From Pelomonas sp937871895 (lineage in GTDB: Bacteria; Pseudomonadota; Gammaproteobacteria; Burkholderiales; Burkholderiaceae_C), in assembly GCF_046348265.1 (NCBI RefSeq), contig NZ_JAXMEO010000011.1: DNA of 64,000 nucleotides; one strand, written 5' to 3'. Position numbers and translations under genes: made by a program. The notes beneath the pieces are model-generated. The model was not told the DNA's origin, made no database searches, and saw only the letters and a program-made list of their open reading frames with translations. Below, in pieces: positions 50,667 through 59,570 of this stretch (position 1 is the stretch's first letter; every line of letters begins with the position of its first letter).

Positions 50667-50735
50667 GAGGAATATGTCTCGACTCAGGCAGACTAATGGC
50701 ATTGGAGTTAGCCCTAGTTGGGCTTAGGAGTAGCG

Positions 50736-51239
50736 ATGAACTTGACCTCAACCCTTAAGACTCTGGCAGCAACTGCAGTGTTTGCCGCAGCCCCGGTTGC
50801 CTTTGCGTCGAGCTTTGTCACCGGTCAGCCTGTCGGTGGCTCCGTAGTGACTGACGCGAGCAATACCTGGGCCATTTTGAGCCGTGCGCCGGTTGCGAAG
50901 GGCCCCTTTGGCGATGTCTGGACGCTCACCTTCAGTAGCGCCGTCAACTTCTCTGCCGATGTCAGTGCCATCAAGGTCAGCGGATTTTCTGCAGGACTCT
51001 TTGACACCGATTGGTCCGAGATTGCGATGCTGCCTGTCGACGAGGCGACGCCCTTGAGCCTTGGAGCTGGTAGCTATTTGCTGTCGGTGACTGGCACGGC
51101 GGTCAAGTCGGTGGTTCCAAGCACATATACCGTTTCGATTTCGGCAGCGCCGGTCCCCGAGCCCGAAACCTACGCGCTCTTCGCCGCTGGCCTGGGCATC
51201 GTTGGCTTCGTGGCTTCGCGCCGCCGCCGCGATCACTGA
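50736..51239 (+). CDS. PEP-CTERM sorting domain protein
   Basis: This 167-residue exported protein has a signal peptide (MNLTSTLKTLAATAVFAAAP, VAFA before the cut). A beta-rich middle follows and resembles FxDxF-type PEP-CTERM proteins. The C-terminal sorting signal is at 140-167: VPEPETYALF, a hydrophobic helix, and the basic tail SRRRRDH. Exosortase would cut at the PEP motif and anchor or release the protein at the surface, often with extracellular polysaccharide. TAGGAG lies five bases before the ATG. The exosortase is not in this window. Confidence 0.92.
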   Translation: MNLTSTLKTLAATAVFAAAPVAFASSFVTGQPVGGSVVTDASNTWAILSRAPVAKGPFGDVWTLTFSSAVNFSADVSAIKVSGFSAGLFDTDWSEIAMLPVDEATPLSLGAGSYLLSVTGTAVKSVVPSTYTVSISAAPVPEPETYALFAAGLGIVGFVASRRRRDH

Positions 51240-51835
51240 GTCGACGACGGGCGATCAAACCCCATGCGGGGGTGCTGGCGGGAGCCGGCACCCCCGTTTG
51301 CATTCCGGCCACGGGCAGGGAACCAGATCTCGCGTTGCACCCAGCGGTGCAGCGGGACCGCGCGGGGGTTGGTGCGGTGTTGGGTGAGGTGGTCGAGCAA
51401 GGCTGTGTCGCGCACGCAGGCCTGGCCGCTGAACTCCCGCATCGATTCCTGGCGCTTGGCCTCGCCTTGCAGGCGGCCCAAGGGTTCACCCAAGCAGCGC
51501 TCGATGTCGGCCAGCACGACCCAGCGGCAGCCGTCCTCGGGGTCGTCGTGGACGCGGACCGACTGGCCGCGGAAGTTGAAGTGGTGGCCATCAATGTCGC
51601 GCAGCGCCGCGCCCTTGAGAGCCTGGTAGGCCCAAGCGGCCAACCAACGCAACTCGGGCAGCAATGCGCGGCCCCAGATCAGGCCGACGACCAATGGAAA
51701 CAGCGGGCCATTGAGGCGCAGCGACAGCAGCGTGCCACCCACCGCGAGCGCAGCTCTCAGGCCCACGCCCCACCGCCGATGCCAGCGTGCCAGGCCTTCT
51801 GCCGTGAAGCCGTAGCGCGGGCGCTGACGCGGCAT
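51233..51835 (-). CDS. Hypothetical membrane-anchored protein with a BRO-N-like segment
   Basis: The 200-residue protein has two hydrophobic segments near the N-terminus (about 25-60), then a soluble part. The stretch HFNFRGQSVRVHDDPEDGCR and the following WVVLADIERCLGEPLGRLQG recall the BRO-N/antirepressor fold, and LHRWVQREIWFPARG its end. This is a by-eye similarity only. The start overlaps the rpiA stop by one base (TGATG), so it is coupled to rpiA. The last 20 residues are encoded over the terminator of the convergent PEP-CTERM gene. Confidence 0.6.
   Translation of the reverse strand: MPRQRPRYGFTAEGLARWHRRWGVGLRAALAVGGTLLSLRLNGPLFPLVVGLIWGRALLPELRWLAAWAYQALKGAALRDIDGHHFNFRGQSVRVHDDPEDGCRWVVLADIERCLGEPLGRLQGEAKRQESMREFSGQACVRDTALLDHLTQHRTNPRAVPLHRWVQREIWFPARGRNANGGAGSRQHPRMGFDRPSSTQ
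51268..51300 (+). terminator. Terminator after the PEP-CTERM gene
   Basis: A 12-base stem (51268-51279 with 51284-51295, one G-U pair) over the loop GGGA is followed by GTTTG. It begins 28 bases after the stop codon. On the other strand it lies within the 3' end of the convergent gene. Confidence 0.65.
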
Positions 51836-52494
51836 CAGAAGTTCAGGCTACGTACGCCGTCTGCGCCGCCCAGCAGGCAGCGCTTGGCCTTGTGGCGCGC
51901 AAATACGCCCACGGTGACCACGCCCGGCCATTGGTTGACTTCGGTCTCGAAGGCCAGGGGCTCGCTGATGGCGAGGTCGTGCACGTCGAGGATCTGGCAG
52001 CCGTTGTCGGTGACGACGCCCTGGCGCAGCACCGCGCGGCCACCCAGCAGGGCGAAGCGGCGGCTGAGCTGCGCGGCTGCCATGGGGATGATCTCGACCG
52101 GCAGCGGGTAGCGGCCCAGGGTCGTGACGAGCTTCGATTCGTCTGCAATGCAGAGGAACTCGTCGGCCAGGTCGGCGACGATCTTTTCGCGTGTCAGGGC
52201 GGCACCGCCGCCCTTGATCATGTAGCCGTCGTAGTCGATCTCGTCGGCGCCGTCGATATAGAGCGGCAGGCGCTCGACGGCACCGGCCTCAAGGACCGCG
52301 TAGCCCCGGGCCCGAAGGCGTGCCGTGGAGCGTTCGGAACTCGACACGGTGCCGGCCAGGGCGATGCCGCTTTCGGCCAGCGCATCGATGAAACAGTCGA
52401 CCGTCGAGCCCGTGCCGACGCCGAGGATGGCACCGGCAGGAACATGGGCGAGGGCGGCTTGGGCGACGAGTTGTTTGAGTTGGGCGGCATCCAT
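51835..52494 (-). CDS. rpiA: Ribose-5-phosphate isomerase A
   Basis: RpiA interconverts ribose 5-phosphate and ribulose 5-phosphate in the pentose phosphate pathway. The 219 residues contain the phosphate-binding GVGTGSTVDCFIDAL, the active-site DGADEIDYDGYMIKGGGAAL and the following REKIVA. Length and motifs are standard. It lies 31 bases after the DUF2141 gene on the same strand. Confidence 0.96.
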   Translation of the reverse strand: MDAAQLKQLVAQAALAHVPAGAILGVGTGSTVDCFIDALAESGIALAGTVSSSERSTARLRARGYAVLEAGAVERLPLYIDGADEIDYDGYMIKGGGAALTREKIVADLADEFLCIADESKLVTTLGRYPLPVEIIPMAAAQLSRRFALLGGRAVLRQGVVTDNGCQILDVHDLAISEPLAFETEVNQWPGVVTVGVFARHKAKRCLLGGADGVRSLNF

Positions 52495-52525
52495 CGCGAG
52501 ATTGTCTCAGCCAAGCCGGCCCCGC

Positions 52526-52981
52526 TCAGTGCAAACGGATGCGCACCACCTGACCGGCCTTGGGCTCGATCGCGCACTGCTCGAAGGTCGGTGGGCCGAA
52601 GTTGCCCACCGCGTCATTCGTGAAGCCGTAGGGTTCCAGGGGGATGCCCATTTGCCCCTGATCCAGCTTGCCGTTGGCGTTGACGTCCTGGTAGACGGAC
52701 AGTGCCACCGCACCCTTGGGCAGATTCTTGAGGACCACGCGCTGGCGTCCGCTGCGGGCGTCGTCGCCGAGGGCGACTTGTTGCCCAGTCACCGGCTTGC
52801 GGAGCCAGTCACCCGCCGCGTTGAAGACGCCGATCATCAGGCTGGACTTGCCGACGGCATTGACGTCCAGCCCCTCGACCTCCAGCGTGAGGTCGACGGC
52901 CCGGGCGGCGGTGCCGGCGAGCGAGAGGCCGGTGGCCACCAAGAGGGGAATCACGGCGGACATCAGGGCAGGGCGGGACAT
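52526..52981 (-). CDS. DUF2141 domain-containing exported protein
   Basis: The 151-residue periplasmic or surface protein has a signal peptide (PLLVATGLSLAGTAARA before the mature VDLTL). The DUF2141 pattern is clear: LMIGVFNAAGDWLRKP, SVYQDVNANGKLDQGQMGIP and EPYGFTNDAVGNFGPPTFEQ. The DVNANGKLD segment looks like a calcium-binding loop. The function of the family is not known to me. Confidence 0.88.
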   Translation of the reverse strand: MSRPALMSAVIPLLVATGLSLAGTAARAVDLTLEVEGLDVNAVGKSSLMIGVFNAAGDWLRKPVTGQQVALGDDARSGRQRVVLKNLPKGAVALSVYQDVNANGKLDQGQMGIPLEPYGFTNDAVGNFGPPTFEQCAIEPKAGQVVRIRLH

Positions 52982-53119
52982 GAGCAGGCTCCAGAAGTGG
53001 ATTGAGGAGCCTGAACTCTGAGCGGCCCGCGCCGCGCTGGCGAGGCACTTGCGATGAGCGGTTGCGCCAGGGCGCGAGGGGCTGCCTGGGCTGCGCCGGT
53101 GGGTGTGCCGGTGGATGGG

Positions 53120-54241
53120 TCAACCGCGGCGCAGGGCCACCGCAGCGGCCAGCTCGCGCAGCAGCGGCTCGGTCTGGCTCCAGCCCAGGCAGGCATCGGT
53201 GATGGAGACGCCGGGCCTCAGGTCGGCCTTGGTCTGGCCGGGCAGCAGGTCCTGGCGGCCGGGCTCCAGGTGGCTTTCGATCATCACGCCGGTGATGCCG
53301 CGATCACGCCCGGCAATCTGCTGGGCCACGTCGCGGCCCACGTCAATCTGGCGCTCGTACTTCTTGCTGCTGTTGGCGTGCGAGAAGTCGATCATCACCT
53401 GCGGGCGCAGGCCCGAGCCCTTCAACGCCTCGTAGGCGGCCGCCACCGAGGCGGCGTCGTAGTTGGGTGCCTTGCCGCCGCGCAGGATGACGTGGCAGTC
53501 GCCATTGCCGCGCGTCTCGAAGATGGCGGCCACACCCATCTTGGTCATGCCCATGAAGGCGTGCGGGCTGCCGGCGGCCAGCACCGCGTCGCTGGCGACC
53601 TTGATGCCGCCGTCGGTGCCGTTCTTGAAACCGACCGGGCAGGACAGGCCGGAGGCCAACTGGCGGTGGCTCTGGCTTTCGGTCGTGCGCGCGCCAATGG
53701 CGCCCCAGGCGATCAGGTCGGAGATGTATTGCGGCGACAGCAGATCCAGGAATTCCGTCCCGGCGGGCAGGCCGAGGCCATTCACGTCCAGCAGCAGCTG
53801 GCGAGCCAGGCGCAGGCCTTCGTTCATGTGGAAGCTGCCGTCGAGCCGAGGGTCGTTGATATAGCCCTTCCAGCCCACCGTGGTGCGTGGCTTCTCGAAG
53901 TAGACGCGCATCACGATGCAGAGTGTGTCGGCTAGCTCGTCGCGCAGCAGCTTGAGCCGGCGCGCGTAGTCCATGGCCTGCTCGTGATCGTGGATGGAGC
54001 AGGGGCCCACAACGACGATCAGCCGGTCATCGGCGCCGTGCAGGATGGCGCTGATCTCACGGCGAGCGCGCTCGACCAGCTCCAAGGTGGCATCTGGCAC
54101 CGGCAACTCTTCCAGCAACAAGGCCGGGCTGATGAGGGCGCGCACGGCGCTGATGCGGGTGTCGTCGGTCCGCGTCGTGTCGTGTGTGCCGTCACGTGAA
54201 CCGGCCTCATGGTCATTGGCAGCGTCTTGGGGGAAGTTCAT
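53120..54241 (-). CDS. aroG: 3-deoxy-7-phosphoheptulonate synthase (type I DAHP synthase)
   Basis: The first enzyme of the shikimate pathway joins PEP and erythrose 4-phosphate. The 373 residues include LIVVVGPCSIHDHEQAMDYA, KPRTTVGWKGYINDP and VMIDFSHANSSKKYERQIDV, all type I (AroFGH) signatures with metal and PEP ligands. Which aromatic amino acid inhibits it cannot be read safely. The N-terminus is about 20 residues longer than in E. coli AroG. It is divergent from pyrD. Confidence 0.95.
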   Translation of the reverse strand: MNFPQDAANDHEAGSRDGTHDTTRTDDTRISAVRALISPALLLEELPVPDATLELVERARREISAILHGADDRLIVVVGPCSIHDHEQAMDYARRLKLLRDELADTLCIVMRVYFEKPRTTVGWKGYINDPRLDGSFHMNEGLRLARQLLLDVNGLGLPAGTEFLDLLSPQYISDLIAWGAIGARTTESQSHRQLASGLSCPVGFKNGTDGGIKVASDAVLAAGSPHAFMGMTKMGVAAIFETRGNGDCHVILRGGKAPNYDAASVAAAYEALKGSGLRPQVMIDFSHANSSKKYERQIDVGRDVAQQIAGRDRGITGVMIESHLEPGRQDLLPGQTKADLRPGVSITDACLGWSQTEPLLRELAAAVALRRG

Positions 54242-54322
54242 GGCGGGTTCCAGAGCTGGGGCCTGTCAACTCAATGGCATTGGGTTGCGAAGGCCCGCCG
54301 ATTATCTTGGGACAATCCCGCC

Positions 54323-55360
54323 ATGCCGCTGATTCCGTACGCCCTGACCCGCCCCTTCCTGTTCGGCATGGACCCCGAACAGGCCCATGAACTGACCCTG
54401 GGCTCTATCGCCCGGCTGCAGAACACCCCGGCGGCCTGCCTCTGGGCCGGCGAGCGGGTGAATGACCCAGTCACCGTGGCGGGGCTGCGCTTTCCCAACC
54501 GCATTGGCCTGGCCGCCGGGCTGGACAAGAACGGCCGCTGCATCGACGGCCTGGGCGCCATGGGCTTTGGTTTCATCGAGGTGGGCACGGTCACGCCCAA
54601 GGGGCAGCCCGGCAACCCCAAGCCGCGCATGTTCCGGCTGCCGGAAGCCAATGCGCTGATCAACCGCCTGGGCTTCAACAACGAGGGCCTGGGCGCCTTC
54701 CTGGCCAATGTGCAGCGGGCCTACAGCTTCCGCAAGGCGGGCGGCATCGTCGGGCTCAACATCGGCAAGAACGCCGCCACGCCGATCGAGCAGGCGGCCC
54801 AGGATTACCTGACCGCCCTGGCCGGCGTCTACCCGCACGCCGACTACATCACCGTCAACATCTCCAGCCCCAACACCAAGAATCTGCGTGCCCTGCAGGG
54901 CGATGCCGAATTGGCCGCGCTGCTGGGCCAGTTGCAGGAGCGCAAGGCCCGGCTGGCGGCTGAGCACGGTCGGCAGGTGCCGATGTTTGTCAAGATTGCG
55001 CCCGACCTCGACGAGGCCCAGGTCGAGACCATTGCCACCACGCTCAAGGCCCAGGGCATCGACGGCGTGATTGCCACCAACACCACGCTCGCGCGCGAGG
55101 CGGTCAAGGGCTTGGCGCATGCCGAGGAGACCGGCGGCCTGTCTGGCGCGCCCGTCTTTGAGGCCAGCAACCGGGTGATCCGGCAACTGCGGGCGGCGCT
55201 GGGCGCGGCCTTCCCCATCATCGGCGTGGGCGGCGTGCTGAGCGGTGCAGACGCCGCTGCCAAGCGCGCGGCTGGCGCGGACCTGGTGCAGGTCTACACC
55301 GGGCTCATTTACCGCGGCCCGGCCCTGGTGCCGGAGTGCGCAAGAGCGCTGGCGAAATAG
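54323..55360 (+). CDS. pyrD: Dihydroorotate dehydrogenase (quinone), class 2
   Basis: PyrD oxidises dihydroorotate to orotate with FMN, passing electrons to quinone at the inner membrane. The 345 residues start with the amphipathic membrane-binding helix region (MPLIPYALTRPFLFGMDPEQ). They continue with RIGLAAGLDKNGRCIDGLGA, the catalytic-serine loop NISSPNTKNLR and the FMN-phosphate site GVGGVLSGADAAAKRAAG. The ATG at 54323 is chosen because the longer frame would overlap the aroG promoter. A terminator follows at once. Confidence 0.96.
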   Translation: MPLIPYALTRPFLFGMDPEQAHELTLGSIARLQNTPAACLWAGERVNDPVTVAGLRFPNRIGLAAGLDKNGRCIDGLGAMGFGFIEVGTVTPKGQPGNPKPRMFRLPEANALINRLGFNNEGLGAFLANVQRAYSFRKAGGIVGLNIGKNAATPIEQAAQDYLTALAGVYPHADYITVNISSPNTKNLRALQGDAELAALLGQLQERKARLAAEHGRQVPMFVKIAPDLDEAQVETIATTLKAQGIDGVIATNTTLAREAVKGLAHAEETGGLSGAPVFEASNRVIRQLRAALGAAFPIIGVGGVLSGADAAAKRAAGADLVQVYTGLIYRGPALVPECARALAK

Positions 55361-55382
55361 CCCGTTTGGCCGGGCCTTTTTC
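55359..55382 (+). terminator. Terminator after pyrD
   Basis: GCCCG (55360-55364) and CGGGC (55371-55375) form a 5-base GC stem over a 6-base loop. A CTTTTT tail follows. It begins at the last base of the stop codon. Confidence 0.7.
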
Positions 55383-55424
55383 GGCTCATTCCGCGAGGGG
55401 AGGGCGTGGTCTAGTGGTGAGGCC

Positions 55425-56825
55425 ATGCCCTTGCTTGCCCGCTGCCTTTTCGTCCTCTTTGCCTTGTTGTCGCTGGCCGTCAGCGACGCCGCCACGCCGC
55501 GCGCGGTCAAGCCGCCGCCCAAGCCTGCGCCGGTAGCCCCTGAGCCCACGCCCACCCAAAGTCGCTGCACCGAGGAAGACCCCGGCGCCGCCAAGGGCCC
55601 GGCGGACGCGGGGGCCACCACCTTCAGCGCCGATCCGCGCCAGGGCCTGCAAAACCTCATCGACCTGACGCTTGCCCGCAGCAAGGCCCTGGGGGCCGCC
55701 AGGCTGCTGGCCGACGCTGCGCGCGACGACATCGCCGAAACCCAGGCCATGCGCTGGCCCACGGCCAGCCTGACCATCAGCGAGCAGGGCATCAGCAACA
55801 CCGTCAACGGCCGCGATGCCGGCAAGGGTGGCCAGTTCAATGCCGGCGTGACGGCCAGCGTGACGGTGTTCGACTTTGGCCGGGTGGCCAAGATGATCGA
55901 GTGGCGCAAGGAGATGGCCGAGGTGGCCTTGCTGGGCCAGCGGAGCGCTGAAGAGCAGCTCACGCTGACGGTGGTGAACCTGTCGCTCGACCGCGCGCGC
56001 TTCATCCTGCAGTCCCAGGTCTATGGCCAGTACGTGCGCAAGATGGCCTGCCTCGTCGAGGCGCTGGAGATCATCACCAAGGCCGACAAGGGCCGCTCCA
56101 GCGAGCTCTTGCAGGCCAATAAGAGCATGTTGCAGGCCGAGATGTCGGTGTCGCAGACCCAGTCAGCGCTGCGCCAGACCGAGATCCGGCTGCGCCGGCT
56201 GGTGGGCGAGCCATTGCCGCCGCCCGTTGGCATGGCCGCCGCGCTGTCGGTCATGCCCGCGCTGGACGACATGATGGCCGACATCCTGCAGGCCCCCGAC
56301 ATCACGCAGGCTACGGCCAGCGCTCGTGCCCAGCGCAGCCTGACCGAGAGCATCGCCGCTGGTCAGCGGCCAACGGTCAGCATCGTTGGCAATGCGATCA
56401 AGCTGGCTGGGGTCAGCCGCGCCAATGACTTTGGGGCTGGCGTGCAGATCAGCATCCCGCTGCTGCAGCCGGGGGCCAGCGCTCAGCTCAGCGCGGCGGT
56501 CAAGCGCTACCAGTCCACGCTGCTGCAGCGTGACGAGGCCGTCGAAGCCAAGCGCTACCGCCTGCTGGAGATGCACGAGATGGGCACCGAGGTGCTGGAC
56601 CGCGCTCGCCGCATCGTCGAGATCCTGCGCAACAGCGACCGTGTGCGCGCCGCCACCTTGCAGCAATGGCAGCAGTTGGGTCGCCGTTCGCTGTTTGATG
56701 TGATGGCCTCCGAGGGCGACTACTACTCGCTGCGCGTCGCCCACGTCAACGCCATGTACGACGCCCAACAGGTGATTGCCCTGATCTGGTCCATGGGTCG
56801 CGGCGTGCTCACGCCGTTGCGCTGA
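55425..56825 (+). CDS. TolC family outer-membrane protein
   Basis: The 466-residue protein has a signal peptide (LARCLFVLFALLSLAVSDAA) and a Pro-rich linker. Two repeats of long helices and barrel strands follow, as in TolC (ASLTISEQGISNTVNG; TASVTVFDFGRVAKMIEWRK; SAQLSAAVKRYQSTLLQRDE). It should form a trimeric channel for type I secretion or efflux. No ABC or membrane-fusion partner lies next to it. The gene opens the glycan-type locus that follows, which hints at export of a surface protein. The ATG at 55425 starts the signal peptide. Confidence 0.85.
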   Translation: MPLLARCLFVLFALLSLAVSDAATPRAVKPPPKPAPVAPEPTPTQSRCTEEDPGAAKGPADAGATTFSADPRQGLQNLIDLTLARSKALGAARLLADAARDDIAETQAMRWPTASLTISEQGISNTVNGRDAGKGGQFNAGVTASVTVFDFGRVAKMIEWRKEMAEVALLGQRSAEEQLTLTVVNLSLDRARFILQSQVYGQYVRKMACLVEALEIITKADKGRSSELLQANKSMLQAEMSVSQTQSALRQTEIRLRRLVGEPLPPPVGMAAALSVMPALDDMMADILQAPDITQATASARAQRSLTESIAAGQRPTVSIVGNAIKLAGVSRANDFGAGVQISIPLLQPGASAQLSAAVKRYQSTLLQRDEAVEAKRYRLLEMHEMGTEVLDRARRIVEILRNSDRVRAATLQQWQQLGRRSLFDVMASEGDYYSLRVAHVNAMYDAQQVIALIWSMGRGVLTPLR

Positions 56826-56856
56826 TACTTGGTTTTTCAGGTCTACCTACTGCAGC

Positions 56857-57270
56857 ATGTCCATTGACCGTTGCCAGATCACCGAGCTGCCCAAGATCCA
56901 CGATCCGCGCGGCAACCTGACCTTCATCGAGGGCAATGTCCATGTGCCCTTCGACATCCAGCGCGTCTACTACCTGTACGACGTGCCTGGTGGCTCCGAG
57001 CGCGGCGGCCACGCCCACAAGAACCTGCACCAGTACATCATCGCGATGTCGGGCAGCTTCGACGTGGTGCTGGACGACGGCAAGAACAAGAAGCGCGTGC
57101 ACCTCAACCGCAGCTACCAGGGCCTCTACGTCTGCCCCATGATCTGGCGCGAGCTGGACAACTTCTCGTCGGCCTCGGTCTGCATGGTGCTGGCCTCCAC
57201 GCGCTACGACGAAGGCGACTACTTCCGTGACTACGCCGAGTTCATGCGCGCCAGGTGGTCGGCATCTTGA
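56857..57270 (+). CDS. fdtA: dTDP-4-oxo-6-deoxyglucose 3,4-ketoisomerase (FdtA/WxcM-like)
   Basis: This 137-residue cupin moves the keto group of dTDP-4-keto-6-deoxyglucose from C4 to C3, the entry to 3-amino-3,6-dideoxy sugars. The active-site histidines lie in GGHAHKNLHQYIIAMSG (His52, His54, His58); the N-terminal KIHDPRGNLTFIEGN is conserved. It overlaps the aminotransferase gene by four bases (TTGA). Whether the product is the galacto (FdtA) or gluco (QdtA) form cannot be told by eye. Confidence 0.88.
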   Translation: MSIDRCQITELPKIHDPRGNLTFIEGNVHVPFDIQRVYYLYDVPGGSERGGHAHKNLHQYIIAMSGSFDVVLDDGKNKKRVHLNRSYQGLYVCPMIWRELDNFSSASVCMVLASTRYDEGDYFRDYAEFMRARWSAS

Positions 57271-58352
57271 TTCCCTTCCTCGACCTCAAGCGGCTCAACG
57301 CTGCCTATGACGCTGGCATCCGTGCCGGCATCGACCGCGTGCTGGCCTCGGGCTGGTACATCCTTGGCGCCGAGGTGGAGGCGTTCGAGCGCGAGTTCGC
57401 CGCCTACTGCGGCGTGCGCCACTGCATCGGCGTGGCCGATGGGCTCGATGCGCTGGCCCTGATCCTGCGCGCCATGGACATCGGCCCTGGCGACGAGGTG
57501 CTGGTGCCGTCCAACACCTTCATTGCCACCTGGCTCGCGGTTAGCAGCGTGGGCGCGCAGCCCGTGCCCGTTGAGCCCCGGCCCGGCACGCACAACCTCG
57601 ACCCCGACCGCCTCGCGGCCGCCATCACGCCGCGCACCCGGGCCATCATGCCGGTGCACCTCTACGGTCAGCCCTGCGAGATGGACGCCATCCATGCCGT
57701 GGCCGCCCAGCATGGCTTGCGCGTCATCGAGGACGCCGCTCAAGCCCATGGCGCGCGCTATCAAGGCAGGCGTGCCGGCAGCCTTGGGACAGCGGCCGGC
57801 TTCAGCTTCTACCCGGGCAAGAACCTCGGCGCCCTGGGCGACGGTGGCGCCGTGACGACCGACGACGATGAACTGGCTGCCCGCGTGCGCCTGCTGCGCA
57901 ACTACGGCTCCACGGTCAAGTACAAGCACGAGGTCAAGGGCGTCAACTCGCGGCTCGACGAGATGCAGGCCGCCGTGTTGCGCGCCAAGCTGCCCGGCCT
58001 CGACGCCGACAACGCCGCGCGCGCCCAAGTCGCGGCCTGGTACGGCGAGGCGCTTTCTGGGCTGGACCTGGTCCTGCCTGAGGTGGCGCCGGGCGCCGAG
58101 CCCGTGTGGCACCTCTATGTCGTGCGCAGCCCGCGCCGCGCGGCCCTGCAAGCGGCGCTCACCGCCGCGGGCATCGGCCATCTGGTGCACTACCCGATCG
58201 CTTGCCATCAGCAAGCGGCGTACGCCGAGACCCACTGGCCGCCGCTGCCCATTGCCGAGCAGTTCCAGCACGAGGTGCTGAGCCTGCCGATTGCACCCTA
58301 CCTGAGCCGCGACGAGGTGCAGCGCGTGGCGGACGTGATTCGCAGCGCCTGA
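57267..58352 (+). CDS. fdtB: DegT/DnrJ/EryC1 aminotransferase (FdtB-like, 3-aminosugar formation)
   Basis: This 361-residue PLP enzyme would aminate the 3-keto sugar made by FdtA. PLP-site residues are Asp156 in VIEDAAQAHGA and the Schiff-base Lys185 in FYPGKNLGALGDGGA. The TTG at 57267 gives the family N-terminus (M)IPFLDLKRLNAAYD; a GTG at 57255 is an alternative. The acetyltransferase FdtC, the usual third enzyme, is not in the window. Confidence 0.88.
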   Translation: MIPFLDLKRLNAAYDAGIRAGIDRVLASGWYILGAEVEAFEREFAAYCGVRHCIGVADGLDALALILRAMDIGPGDEVLVPSNTFIATWLAVSSVGAQPVPVEPRPGTHNLDPDRLAAAITPRTRAIMPVHLYGQPCEMDAIHAVAAQHGLRVIEDAAQAHGARYQGRRAGSLGTAAGFSFYPGKNLGALGDGGAVTTDDDELAARVRLLRNYGSTVKYKHEVKGVNSRLDEMQAAVLRAKLPGLDADNAARAQVAAWYGEALSGLDLVLPEVAPGAEPVWHLYVVRSPRRAALQAALTAAGIGHLVHYPIACHQQAAYAETHWPPLPIAEQFQHEVLSLPIAPYLSRDEVQRVADVIRSA

Positions 58353-58385
58353 GGCGCTGCGTTCCCAGCCCCGCCAAACCGCCGC

Positions 58386-59570
58386 TCAGTGCGGCGCTGC
58401 GACGATGGCGCGAACCTGAGCTTCCAGCTCCTGGGTCGAGCAGTCCGCCGCGTTGGAGCAAGCCTGGCAAGCAGCCGGCACCTGGCCCAGTAGCAAGTCG
58501 CGCCGGAAGGCCTGCATGCGCGGGCCGTCGATGCCTTCGCCAGCCTCATGCACATTGCCCACGGCCGGCATATCGGTCACGCAGCAGGGGAAGAGGGCGC
58601 CATTGGCCGCCAGCGTGAAGCGCGTCCAGGGCTGGGTGCACATCTTGGTACGGGAGCCGCTGGCCGCTGCTTCCTCGACGACTTCTTCCTGGGCAACTGC
58701 CTTGCCGCCGCTTTGCATCTGCAGGATCAGCGCATTGATGCGCTCCATCAGGTGCGGCTGCACCGAGAGGCTGTAGGCCTTGCGGGTCTGCGCGAAGTTG
58801 ATGGCCTTCTGGATCATCTGCACCGAAGTCGCAAAGCGAGCCGGGTCTTCCAGCCCCACGGGGCGGATGCCATTGAGCTGCACAGCCTCGAACTCATAGA
58901 GGTCGGACAGCGACAAGTGCGAGATCGGCAGGCTGGCCAGCATCACGGCCAGGTCGTAGATGCCCAGCGCGGCTTCGGCGTAGATGGTGGCGTTCACCGT
59001 CAGGCGCGGCATGCGCACGCCGTGCGCCTCGCACCAGGCCTTGAGGCGGACGATGTTGTAGACGATCAGCGACAGGTCGGACTTGGCGCGCATGGTGCGG
59101 GTCAGGTCGCGGTCGGCCGTGTCGATGGAGATCATGATCCCGTCGAGCTGGGACAGCACCGCGAACTCCGCATCGCCGTACTTCATCGCGAAGTTGCTGT
59201 TGATGTGGATGAAGGCGCGCGGGTTGGCGGCGCGGCCGGCCTCGATCAGGCGCGGCAGGTCACGGATCCAGTCCTTGTGGAAGGTGGTTTCGCCGGTGCC
59301 GGCCAGCAGCAGCTCCGAGAAGCGCTCACGCGCGATCACGGCAAGGGCCTGGTCAATCGTCGCGCCCGACATGTCCATGTCGCGGCCGGGAATCTGGTCG
59401 TCGCCCGGGTTGGACTTGCTGCAGTACTTGCAGCGCAGATTGCAACGCGAGGTGTACTCGACCATCAGGCCTTGCGGCTTGGACAGCAGCAGGGCAGGGT
59501 CCACCAGGCGCACCTCGCCGACTGGCGCGCGAGGGGGCGTGAAGTGCACGGGGCTGACAGCGATGCTCAT
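58386..59570 (-). CDS. Radical SAM/SPASM domain protein
   Basis: A 394-residue radical SAM enzyme. The cluster motif is CxxxCxxC at Cys43, Cys47 and Cys50 in TSRCNLRCKYCSKSNPGD; GTGETTFHKDW follows as the GGE-like motif. The C-terminal SPASM region has several cysteines (KMCTQPWTRFTLAANG; ALFPCCV; CQACSNAADC). SPASM proteins modify peptides or other substrates; in sugar loci they are rare and undefined. Its direction is opposite to fdtAB and it is separated by 137 bases from the methyltransferase upstream on its strand. The ATG at 59570 is used; an upstream extension is possible. Confidence 0.88.
   Translation of the reverse strand: MSIAVSPVHFTPPRAPVGEVRLVDPALLLSKPQGLMVEYTSRCNLRCKYCSKSNPGDDQIPGRDMDMSGATIDQALAVIARERFSELLLAGTGETTFHKDWIRDLPRLIEAGRAANPRAFIHINSNFAMKYGDAEFAVLSQLDGIMISIDTADRDLTRTMRAKSDLSLIVYNIVRLKAWCEAHGVRMPRLTVNATIYAEAALGIYDLAVMLASLPISHLSLSDLYEFEAVQLNGIRPVGLEDPARFATSVQMIQKAINFAQTRKAYSLSVQPHLMERINALILQMQSGGKAVAQEEVVEEAAASGSRTKMCTQPWTRFTLAANGALFPCCVTDMPAVGNVHEAGEGIDGPRMQAFRRDLLLGQVPAACQACSNAADCSTQELEAQVRAIVAAPH

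Noticed and set aside
50696..50715. Sigma-54 promoter before the PEP-CTERM gene
   Set aside because: TGGCAT is followed by TTAGC, so the GG to GC distance is one base too long and the -12 box does not match.
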